Below, in pieces: positions 9,498-15,785 of a DNA stretch of 33,179 nt. The stretch's first letter is position 1; the number at the start of each line of letters is the position of its first letter. The stretch comes from Curtobacterium sp. UCD-KPL2560 (GTDB taxonomy: Bacteria; Actinomycetota; Actinomycetes; Actinomycetales; Microbacteriaceae): the NCBI RefSeq assembly GCF_001705035.1, contig NZ_MCIG01000031.1, positions 1-33,179 on the forward strand, in the 5' to 3' direction. The position numbers and the translations under genes are program-made. A model generated the notes under the pieces. It saw only the letters and a list, made by a program, of their open reading frames with translations, searched no databases and was not told the origin of the DNA.

Positions 9498-9705
9498 TAC
9501 CCGACCGTCGGTCGGCATCGTTACCGTTCTCCCAGGAAGTGACCGCTCACCATTCGCTGATCAGGGATTTCCCTGTGGTCGAACACGCAGGATCCGCGCG
9601 GGACCGTCCGTCGCCGTTGTACAAGCGCGGGGTGCCCGCCGTACGGTCGGTCGGGTTCGAGCCCCGTCCTGTGGGGCGTTCGGCCGACCAGGGAGGAACC
9701 CCCAC
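9498..9705 (+). promoter_or_regulatory. Leader region of the osmoprotectant operon
   Basis: This 208-bp gap has several signals. CAGGGATTTCCCTG (9562-9575) has 6-nt inverted arms. A possible promoter is TTGTAC (9617-9622) with TACGGT (9642-9647), though the 19-nt spacing is long. GGTCGGTC (9645-9652) can pair with GGCCGACC (9682-9689), enclosing a GCCCC/GGGGC hairpin (9661-9665 with 9673-9677), just before the Shine-Dalgarno GGGAGGA (9691-9697). I do not recognise a known riboswitch. The hairpin may affect ribosome access, which is inference. Confidence 0.35.
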
Positions 9706-10353
9706 GTGTTCCAGTACGTCGTCGAGCGGTGGGACCAGATCTGGTTCGCGTCGTGGCAGCACTTCTCACTGGTGGTCCAGTGCACGGTGCTCGCCGCGGT
9801 CATCGCCGTGGTGCTCGCCACGCTCGTCTACCGCAGTCCGCGGCTGAGCTCCGTCGCCAACGCGGTGTCCGCGATCGGCCTCACCCTGCCGTCGTTCGCG
9901 GTGATCGGTCTGCTCATCGTGCCGCTCGGCTTCGGCGTGCTGCCGTCCGTCGTGACGGTCGTGTTCTTCGCCGCGCTGCCCATCCTGCGCAACGCGGTGG
10001 TCGGGCTCGCCGAGATCCCGCCGACGGTCGTCGAGTCCGCGCGGGGGATCGGGATGAGCCGCATCCGCACCCTGCTGCAGGTCGAGCTGCCGATGGCGTG
10101 GCCGATCATCCTCAGCGGTGTCCGCGTCTCGGCGCAGATGGTGATGGGCATCGCCGCGATCGCCGCGTACGCGCTCGGTCCCGGCCTCGGTGGCTTCATC
10201 TTCTCCGGCCTGTCCCGCCTCGGCGGCGCGAACGCCCTGAACGCCGTGGTCGTGGGCGTCGTCGGCGTCGTGCTGCTCGCCCTCGTCCTCGACCTGCTCC
10301 TCATCGGCCTCGGCCGTCTGACCACCCCGAGAGGTATCCGTGTCCAGCACTGA
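9706..10353 (+). CDS. Osmoprotectant ABC transporter permease (OpuCB/OpuBB-like)
   Basis: A 215-aa inner-membrane permease (BPD_transp_1 family) with about five to six helices. The cytoplasmic coupling loop carries the family EAA-type motif: GLAEIPPTVVESARGIGMSRIRTLLQVELPMAWPIILSGVR (about residues 100-140), which contacts the ATPase. It belongs to the glycine betaine/carnitine/choline uptake class with split permeases. The GTG start is preceded by GGGAGGA with 8-nt spacing. It is first in a four-gene operon, and its 3' end overlaps the ATPase gene by 14 nt. No osmosensing domain is fused to it. Confidence 0.92.
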   Translation: MFQYVVERWDQIWFASWQHFSLVVQCTVLAAVIAVVLATLVYRSPRLSSVANAVSAIGLTLPSFAVIGLLIVPLGFGVLPSVVTVVFFAALPILRNAVVGLAEIPPTVVESARGIGMSRIRTLLQVELPMAWPIILSGVRVSAQMVMGIAAIAAYALGPGLGGFIFSGLSRLGGANALNAVVVGVVGVVLLALVLDLLLIGLGRLTTPRGIRVQH

Positions 10354-11647
10354 CTCCGCCACCACCGCCCCCGCCGGTGACGTCACCGGCCGCAGCATCC
10401 TGCTCGACGAGGTCACCAAGCGGTACCCCGGGCAGCAGAAGCCCGCGGTCGACGGCATCACGCTCGAGATCCCGGCCGGCAAGGTCGTCATGCTCGTCGG
10501 GCCGTCCGGCTGTGGCAAGACGACGACGCTGAAGATGATCAACCGCCTGATCGAGCCCACCGAGGGCCGGATCGTCGTCGGCGACGAGGACGTCACGGGC
10601 ATCGACGGCGACGAGCTGCGCCGCCGCATGGGCTACGTCATCCAGGCCGGGGGGCTCTTCCCGCACATGACGGTCGCCGCGAACATCGCGATCGTGCCGA
10701 AGATTCTCGGCTGGTCGAAGGAGAAGATCGCCGCCCGTGTCGACGAGCTGCTCGACCTCGTCTCGCTCGACCCCGACACCTACCGCGACCGGTTCCCCCG
10801 CGAGCTGTCCGGCGGGCAGCAGCAGCGCGTCGGCGTCGCCCGGGCGCTCGCGGCGGACCCGCCCGTCCTGCTCATGGACGAGCCGTTCGGCGCCGTCGAC
10901 CCGATCACCCGGCAGCGCCTGCAGGACGAGCTCCTGCGCATCCAGGAGGAGCTGCACAAGACGATCGTCATCGTCACGCACGACTTCGACGAGGCCGTGA
11001 AGCTCGGCGACTGGATCGTGATCTTCACCGAGGGCGCGCACATCGTGCAGTACGACACCCCGGAGCGCATCCTGGCCGAGCCGGCGAACGAGTTCGTCGA
11101 GAACTTCATCGGCTCCGGTGCCGGCCTGAAGCAGCTCACCCTGAACCGGGTGCGCGACGTCGAGCTCGCCCCGGCCGTCACCTGCTCGCCCGGCGAGGAG
11201 ACCCGGGCCGTCCTGCAGCGCATGGACGAGGCCGGTGGACACCAGCACGCCGTGGTCGTCGACCGGCGGCAGCGGCCGATCGGGTGGCCGACCCGTCGCC
11301 AGCTCGAGCGCCTGACCCGCGTGCCCGAGGGCATCGAGCCCGAGCTGCCCGTGGTCGGCGAGGCCGCGACGCTCAACGACGCGCTCGACACCATGCTCGT
11401 CTCGAGCGCCGGCGCCGCACTGGTGACCGGTCGCGGCGAGTCCTTCCGCGGCGTCATCACCGTCGAGACCGTGATGGACGCCATCACCCGGTCCCGCGCG
11501 GCCGCCGCCTCCGACCAGGCGTACGCCCCGGTCGGCACGAACACGAACCCGATCGAGACGCTGCCGTCGTCGCCCGCCGTCGTCGAGGAGCGGAACGACG
11601 AGCAGCAGGCCCGTGACGGCGACGCGTCCCGCGAGGGGGACCGGTGA
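10340..11647 (+). CDS. Osmoprotectant ABC transporter ATP-binding protein with CBS domains (OpuCA-like)
   Basis: A 435-aa ATPase that energises quaternary-amine uptake. Walker A is GPSGCGKT at 54-61 (Lys60), the signature LSGGQ is at 156-160, Walker B VLLMDEP has Asp180/Glu181, and the switch is IVTHDFDEAVKLGD. After the ABC domain (about 18-250), residues about 285-390 look like a CBS pair (AVVVDRRQRPIGWPTRR and GAALVTGRGESFRGVITVETVMDAI). In OpuA-type systems the CBS module senses ionic strength, so it probably gates this transporter too. The last 45 residues are Glu/Asp-rich and disordered-looking. GTG 10340 starts inside the upstream permease gene; the TGA stop overlaps the next GTG (GTGA). 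Confidence 0.95.
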   Translation: MSSTDSATTAPAGDVTGRSILLDEVTKRYPGQQKPAVDGITLEIPAGKVVMLVGPSGCGKTTTLKMINRLIEPTEGRIVVGDEDVTGIDGDELRRRMGYVIQAGGLFPHMTVAANIAIVPKILGWSKEKIAARVDELLDLVSLDPDTYRDRFPRELSGGQQQRVGVARALAADPPVLLMDEPFGAVDPITRQRLQDELLRIQEELHKTIVIVTHDFDEAVKLGDWIVIFTEGAHIVQYDTPERILAEPANEFVENFIGSGAGLKQLTLNRVRDVELAPAVTCSPGEETRAVLQRMDEAGGHQHAVVVDRRQRPIGWPTRRQLERLTRVPEGIEPELPVVGEAATLNDALDTMLVSSAGAALVTGRGESFRGVITVETVMDAITRSRAAAASDQAYAPVGTNTNPIETLPSSPAVVEERNDEQQARDGDASREGDR

Positions 11648-12405
11648 GCACCGCCGTCGCCGGCCCGGCCACCGGTGAGCGGACGCCCTGGAAGGGGCTC
11701 CTCGTGCAGCCGATCGCGATCCTGGTCGTCCTCGCCGGGTTCGTCGTCTGGCTCGCCACCGCCGACCTGTCCGCCACCGAGCGCTCGACCCTGAACCCGA
11801 GCGGCATCCTCGACCTGACCGGGCAGCACCTCGTCCTCACCCTGCAGGCCACCGTGCTCGTGCTCGTGATCGGCATCCCGCTCGGGGTCCTGCTCACCCG
11901 CGGGCCCCTGCGCCGCGCGAGCACCGCCGTCATCGCGGTCGCGAACTTCGGCCAGGCGGCCCCGGCGGTCGGCCTCATCGTGCTGCTCGCGGCGTGGCTC
12001 GGCCTGAACAGCTGGTCGGCGGTCGTCGCCCTCGTGCTGTACGCGATCCTGCCGGTGCTCCGGAACACCATGCTCGGGGTGCAGAGCGTCGACGAGCGCC
12101 TCGTCGAGGCCGGCCGGGGCATGGGCATGAGCGCGTTCGCCGTCCTGCTCAAGGTGGAGCTCCCGCTCGCCGTGCCGGTCATGCTCTCCGGCATCCGCAC
12201 CGCGCTCGTGCTCCTCGTCGGGACCGCGAGCCTGGCGACCTTCGTCGGCGCGGGCGGCCTCGGCCTGCTCATCACCACGGGCGTGAACCTGTTCCTGCCG
12301 AAGGTGCTCGTCTCGGGCGCGCTCCTCGTCGCCCTGCTCGCCCTGACCATCGACTGGATCGGCCGCGTGGTCGAGACGGTCGCACGACCGAAGGGACTCC
12401 GATGA
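11644..12405 (+). CDS. Osmoprotectant ABC transporter permease (OpuCD/OpuBD-like)
   Basis: A 253-aa second permease of the same family, with about six helices; the first is at residues 20-40 (IAILVVLAGFVVWLATA). The coupling loop is QSVDERLVEAGRGMGMSAFAVLLKVELPLAVPVMLSGIR, parallel to that of the first permease. The block TASLATFVGAGGLGLLITTGVN is typical of the larger Opu permease. It starts at GTG within GTGA shared with the ATPase stop and ends with ATGA shared with the binding-protein start, so the operon is tightly coupled. The two permeases probably form a heterodimeric channel. Confidence 0.94.
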   Translation: MSTAVAGPATGERTPWKGLLVQPIAILVVLAGFVVWLATADLSATERSTLNPSGILDLTGQHLVLTLQATVLVLVIGIPLGVLLTRGPLRRASTAVIAVANFGQAAPAVGLIVLLAAWLGLNSWSAVVALVLYAILPVLRNTMLGVQSVDERLVEAGRGMGMSAFAVLLKVELPLAVPVMLSGIRTALVLLVGTASLATFVGAGGLGLLITTGVNLFLPKVLVSGALLVALLALTIDWIGRVVETVARPKGLR

Positions 12406-13475
12406 CGGACCACAGCCGTACGCAGGAGCGCACGACGCGAGCCGACGTGCCGGACGTGCGCCGCGCCTCCCGGCCGTCCGCCCGCCGCCGTGTGCTCGCC
12501 GCAGCCGCCGTGGCGGGCGCGAGCGCCCTCGTGCTGGCGGGCTGCGGCCTGCAGCCCGCCGCGTCCTTCGTGCCGGGTGCAGCCCCCGGGTCGATCCACC
12601 GGATCGACGACCTGCCGGAGGCTGCGTCCATCACCGTGACGTCGAAGAACTTCACGGAGCAGCTCGTCCTCGGCAAGATCGCCGTGCTCGCCGCCAAGGC
12701 CGCGGGCTTCGACGTCACCGACGAGACGAACGTGCCGGGTTCCGTCGCGGTGCGCGAGCTGATGACCTCGCACGACGCCGACGTCACCTGGGAGTACACG
12801 GGCACCGCCTGGCTGACCTTCATGGCGCACGAGCAGGGGATCCCGGACAAGACCGAGCAGTGGCAGGCCGTCAAGCAGGAGGACGCGCGCAACGGGCTGA
12901 CCTGGCTCGAGCCGGCGCCGATGAACAACACGTACGCGTTCGCGGTCCGCGACGAGGCCGTCGCCGAGCTCGGGAACGTGAAGACCCTGTCGGACATCAC
13001 GAAGCTGCCGGTCGACCAGCGCACGTTCTGCGTCGAGTCGGAGTTCAACTCCCGTGCGGACGGCTTCAAGCCGATGCTCGAGAAGTACGGGCTGGAGCTC
13101 GGTGGATCGGGGGAGAACGCCGTGCCGAACGGCAACGTCAGCATCCTCGACACCGGCACGGTCTACACCGCGACCGACCGTGGCAAGTGCAACTTCGGCG
13201 AGGTGTTCACGACCGACGGCCGCATCAAGTCGCTCGGGCTGACCGTGCTCCAGGACGACCGGGCGTTCTTCCCGGCGTACAACGTCGCACCCGTGATCGA
13301 CTCGGCGACGCTGCGCGAGTACCCGCAGCTCCGGGGCGTGTACGACCAGATCTCGCCGAAGCTCACGGACGCCGTGCTGCAGGAGCTGAACCGGCAGGTG
13401 GACGTCGAGGGCCGCGAGCCGGCGGACGTCGCGTTCGACTGGATGGTGCGGGAGGGCTTCATCACGAAGCCGTGA
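12402..13475 (+). CDS. Osmoprotectant-binding lipoprotein (OpuCC/OpuBC-like)
   Basis: A 357-aa extracellular substrate-binding lipoprotein. A long basic N-terminal region precedes a hydrophobic segment and the lipobox LAGC with Cys48. The mature part starts its first lobe with ITVTSKNFTEQLVLGKI, the SKNFTEQ signature of glycine betaine/carnitine/choline-binding proteins. DVTWEYTGTAW is the next conserved ligand-site block, and PVIDSATLREYPQLRGVYDQISPKL follows the family C-terminal lobe. The ligand is probably a quaternary amine, but choline, carnitine, ergothioneine and betaine cannot be told apart by eye. ATG 12402 overlaps the upstream stop (ATGA). The gene ends the operon, followed by the inverted repeat at 13508-13547. 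Confidence 0.94.
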   Translation: MTDHSRTQERTTRADVPDVRRASRPSARRRVLAAAAVAGASALVLAGCGLQPAASFVPGAAPGSIHRIDDLPEAASITVTSKNFTEQLVLGKIAVLAAKAAGFDVTDETNVPGSVAVRELMTSHDADVTWEYTGTAWLTFMAHEQGIPDKTEQWQAVKQEDARNGLTWLEPAPMNNTYAFAVRDEAVAELGNVKTLSDITKLPVDQRTFCVESEFNSRADGFKPMLEKYGLELGGSGENAVPNGNVSILDTGTVYTATDRGKCNFGEVFTTDGRIKSLGLTVLQDDRAFFPAYNVAPVIDSATLREYPQLRGVYDQISPKLTDAVLQELNRQVDVEGREPADVAFDWMVREGFITKP

Positions 13476-13507
13476 CCCGCGGGCCGCGTCGCGACGTGGA
13501 CGGGACG

Positions 13508-13547
13508 GACGGGAGGCGCGGTGCCGGTGGGTGCCGCGCCTCCCGTC
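13508..13547. terminator. Inverted-repeat terminator after the osmoprotectant operon
   Basis: GACGGGAGGCGCGG pairs with CCGCGCCTCCCGTC across a 12-nt loop. It belongs to the same hairpin family as 3196-3235 and lies between this operon and the convergent TetR gene. No U-tract is present. Confidence 0.8.
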
Positions 13548-13591
13548 CTGCACGGGGTCGCGTCGGGCGCGGTGCGCGTGTCCCGCCGGTG

Positions 13592-13643
13592 CGGCGTCGG
13601 GTCGCGGGCGGCGCTCGGCGGGTCCGGCGTCGGGTCGCGGGCG
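13592..13643. repeat. Two 19-bp direct repeats in an intergenic gap
   Basis: CGGCGTCGGGTCGCGGGCG occurs at 13592-13610 and exactly again at 13625-13643 (33-bp period). It lies between the terminator and the 3' end of the TetR gene. The role is unknown; it may be simple slippage or duplication in GC-rich DNA. Confidence 0.7.
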
Positions 13644-13656
13644 CGCGTCCCGCCCG

Positions 13657-14280
13657 TCAGGCGGAGGCGAGCCGGGCTGCCGTGTCGCTGATCGTCGTGA
13701 CGAGCCGCTCGCGCACCTCGGCGGGCTCGGACCCGTCGTGCCGGGCGGCGCTCCGCAGTCCGGTCATGCACATGCCGAGCAGCATCTCGGCCGCCTCGGG
13801 CGTCGCCGCCTCCGGGCCCCAGGCCGGGTCGCGCGCGAGGATCGTGCGGACCGCGCCGGTCATCGCCTCGGCCACCGTCGTCATCCGGGTGACCTGCCGC
13901 CGGACCAGCTGTGGGAAGCGCACGATCACCTCCTTGCGGTGCTCGCGCTCGCGTTCGTCGCCGAAGGAGTCGCCGAACACCAGGAACGCCAGGTCGACGA
14001 CGGCCTCGACGACCGGGCGGCCGGAGACCTCGGCGAGGTGCGCGTCGAGGGTCGCGGGGGACAGGTCGAGCTCGGTGTGCCCGAGGACCGCGTCCTCCTT
14101 GCTCTCGAAGTAGTTGAAGAACGTCCGCGGCGAGACGTCGGCCCGCGCCGCGATCTGCTCGATCGTGGTGCGGTCGAGGTCCTGCTCGAGGGCCAGGGAG
14201 CGCGCGGCGTCGGCGATGCGCCGGCGGGTCTCGCGGCGCTTGCGGTCGCGCAGACCCATCGTCGGTGCGGGGTCGGACAT
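13657..14280 (-). CDS. TetR-family regulator with an acyl-CoA-type ligand domain
   Basis: A 207-aa DNA-binding regulator. The helix-turn-helix covers about residues 12-60 (RRETRRRIADAARSLALEQ, then ISPRTFF-type recognition DVSPRTFFNYFESKEDAVLG). The wording SPRTFFNYFxSKEDAVL and the C-terminal helices (RFPQLVRRQVTRMTTVAEAM) resemble TetR proteins with the MftR/acyl-CoA-like C-terminal domain; the effector is unknown. ATG 14280 was chosen because TACAGT lies exactly 7 nt before it, predicting a leaderless mRNA. It is divergent from the 228-aa gene, with 94 bp holding both promoters, so autoregulation and control of that neighbour are the simplest guesses. Confidence 0.88.
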   Translation of the reverse strand: MSDPAPTMGLRDRKRRETRRRIADAARSLALEQDLDRTTIEQIAARADVSPRTFFNYFESKEDAVLGHTELDLSPATLDAHLAEVSGRPVVEAVVDLAFLVFGDSFGDEREREHRKEVIVRFPQLVRRQVTRMTTVAEAMTGAVRTILARDPAWGPEAATPEAAEMLLGMCMTGLRSAARHDGSEPAEVRERLVTTISDTAARLASA

Positions 14281-14287
14281 GGGTCGT

Positions 14288-14368
14288 ACTGTAACCGTCC
14301 CGCCGGTGACCCCGGGGCACGCCCGCCCGCGCACCCCCGGACGGACCGGGGGTGGTCGCCGGTATCGT
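14288..14368. promoter_or_regulatory. Divergent leaderless promoters, TetR gene and unknown gene
   Basis: The minus-strand -10 box TACAGT is at 14293-14288, 7 nt before the TetR start. The plus-strand -10 box TATCGT is at 14363-14368, 6 nt before ATG 14375. No Shine-Dalgarno is evident for either gene. No clear TetR palindrome was found between them. Confidence 0.5.
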
Positions 14369-14374
14369 CGGAGC

Positions 14375-15061
14375 ATGGCCCTGTTCGGACGACGCAGCAA
14401 GCACGACGTGCGCGACCGCCCCGTCAGCCAGGTCGAGCTGAAGCGCGCGGTCGACGAGGGGTTCCTCATCGCCAAGGCCGCGGTCGTCGTGGCCGTCGCG
14501 AACCGCGTCATCACGAACTCGCTGCGCGACCAGGGGTACTTCGACCACGCGGTCGTCGCCGAGTCCGTGCGTGAGGAACTGCACCGGCTCGCCGAGGAAC
14601 AGCGCGGTGACGCCGCCCGGATGCGCGAGATCCGGTCGCGGTCGAGCAAGCAGACCGGGCGCTCCCGGCACCAGCACGACTACCGCCGCGGGGACGACCT
14701 CAAGCTCCGCACGCGCGAGGCCACGTACGAGCAGCTCGCCACCATGCTCGACCGCCGCCGCGAGGACCAGGGGTTCGTCGATGGCATCGTCCTGCAGGCC
14801 CGGGCACGTGCGTGGGACGACATCGGCACGACGGTCGTGGGACGGCTCGGCTGGGCGCAGCGACCGACGGAGGACTACGAGATCGGCCGCGACGAGCGCC
14901 TGCAGCAGATGCTCGACGAGGACTTCGCCGAGCTGCTCGCGGCGCACCCGGTCGGCTCCGGGACGCCCGAGACCGTGGCAGCGGACGCCGACGAGCCGGA
15001 CGAGGGCGACGGGCCCGAGGACGGCACGGACCCGGCGGACGCGGACGCGGCGCGGCCCTGA
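14375..15061 (+). CDS. Unknown 228-aa protein
   Basis: I do not recognise a domain. The protein starts MALFGRRSKHDVRDRP, has a moderately hydrophobic helix at about residues 26-45 (EGFLIAKAAVVVAVANRVIT) that is probably not a membrane segment, and then a long charged region rich in Arg/Glu/Asp helices (EELHRLAEEQRGDAARMREI; LATMLDRRREDQGF). The last 35 residues are an acidic tail of Asp/Glu/Gly/Pro. Similar proteins in this family have, as I recall, sometimes been labelled asparagine synthase, which the sequence does not support. TATCGT lies 6 nt before ATG, favouring this start and a leaderless mRNA. The gene is divergent from the TetR gene. Confidence 0.75.
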   Translation: MALFGRRSKHDVRDRPVSQVELKRAVDEGFLIAKAAVVVAVANRVITNSLRDQGYFDHAVVAESVREELHRLAEEQRGDAARMREIRSRSSKQTGRSRHQHDYRRGDDLKLRTREATYEQLATMLDRRREDQGFVDGIVLQARARAWDDIGTTVVGRLGWAQRPTEDYEIGRDERLQQMLDEDFAELLAAHPVGSGTPETVAADADEPDEGDGPEDGTDPADADAARP

Positions 15062-15064
15062 CCG

Positions 15065-15099
15065 TGGAACTTGATGTTCCAGTACCGGTCCGGTACCCT
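15065..15099 (+). promoter_or_regulatory. Promoter with two perfect palindromes, upstream of the Abi-like gene
   Basis: TTGATG (15071-15076) and TACCCT (15094-15099) are spaced by exactly 17 nt, the best -35/-10 pair in the window. The -35 box sits in the centre of TGGAACTTGATGTTCCA (15065-15081, 6-nt arms). The spacer and first half of the -10 box are GTACCGGTCCGGTAC (15082-15096, 7-nt arms). These adjoining palindromes look like operators. Transcription is predicted to start near 15105-15107. Confidence 0.65.
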
Positions 15100-15104
15100 G
15101 GACA

Positions 15105-15158
15105 GGTAACGCCCCAGGACCATTCGGCACCGTCGGACTCCTGGGGCAACTGCGTTCC
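15105..15158 (+). ncRNA. Candidate structured RNA upstream of the Abi_2/HEPN gene (abiF-RNA-like position)
   Basis: The predicted transcript begins at the foot of a compact fold. An outer helix pairs GG-AACG (15105-15106 and 15108-15111, U15107 bulged) with CGUU-CC (15153-15158). An inner 8-bp helix pairs CCCCAGGA (15112-15119) with TCCTGGGG (15139-15146), with a 19-nt apical loop and a CAACT(G) bulge on the 3' side. The fold ends just before the ribosome site GGGGAAGG. Structured RNAs called the abiF motif have been described upstream of AbiF/Abi_2 genes; whether this matches that consensus was not tested. It could act as an RNA in its own right or as a leader that controls translation. Confidence 0.5.
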
Positions 15159-15175
15159 GGGGGGAAGGTGCAGGC

Positions 15176-15733
15176 GTGGTCGACATCTCCGAGCTCGAGC
15201 GACTCCCTGCGGTGGTGAGTGCGCCGCGGCTCGCCCGGTACGAACAGCGCTACCGCGGCAGGACCGATCTCGACAGTGTCCGCCTGCTGGAACGGGAGCG
15301 TCGCGCCGTCGACGATGCCCTCGCGACGCTCCGGAGGCGCGGTGTCGCGGATCCGAGCGCGGGCCAGGTCGTCGCGGCGTCGAACTTCGGTCTCGGGGTC
15401 GGCCTGACGGACGCGGGTGTGCCACGGCACCCCACGCTGAGCTACGAGACCGCACTCTGGCAGCCCCGCATCGTCCGAGCGTTCCCGAACCTGGGCACCA
15501 CCCGGCGGAAGCAGCTGCACCGGCAGCTCGACGACCTGCGCCGCTTCCGCAACCGTCTCGCCCACCACGAGCCGGTCTTCGACGCACCGCTCGAACGGAT
15601 CCGCGCGGACCTCGTCGCGGTCGCCCGGGCGGTCGACCTCGACGCAGCGACGCTGATCGGGTCCGCTCAGCGCATCGACGCCGTGCTCGCGCGGAAGCGG
15701 GATGCGATCGAACGGGGCTGCACGGTCATCTGA
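15176..15733 (+). CDS. Abi_2-like HEPN protein (abortive-infection family)
   Basis: A 185-aa soluble protein. The C-terminal half has the Abi_2/AbiD-AbiF-type block: YETALWQPRIVRAFPN (about 86-101), then LRRFRNRLAHHEPVF (about 121-135). Within it R125-N126-x3-H130 is the RNxxxH HEPN ribonuclease motif. In lactococcal Abi systems related proteins stop phage development; HEPN members are typically RNases, so an RNA-cleaving toxin-like role is inferred, not shown. At 185 aa it is shorter than many Abi_2 proteins, and the N-terminal part (VDISELERLPAVVSAPRLARY) looks reduced. GTG 15176 follows GGGGAAGG by 7 nt. It is preceded by a regulated-looking promoter and a foldable RNA and has no other defence neighbour. 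Confidence 0.8.
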   Translation: MVDISELERLPAVVSAPRLARYEQRYRGRTDLDSVRLLERERRAVDDALATLRRRGVADPSAGQVVAASNFGLGVGLTDAGVPRHPTLSYETALWQPRIVRAFPNLGTTRRKQLHRQLDDLRRFRNRLAHHEPVFDAPLERIRADLVAVARAVDLDAATLIGSAQRIDAVLARKRDAIERGCTVI

Positions 15734-15785
15734 CCGGGCCGCAGGACGAGAGCCCGCGCAGCCGCCGGTCCCTAGGCTCGTACCC

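Noticed and set aside
9640-9690. GGTTCGAGCCCC resembling a tRNA T-arm
   Set aside because: No matching acceptor stem, anticodon arm or D-arm could be built around it; the sequence folds better as the nested leader hairpins of the osmoprotectant operon.
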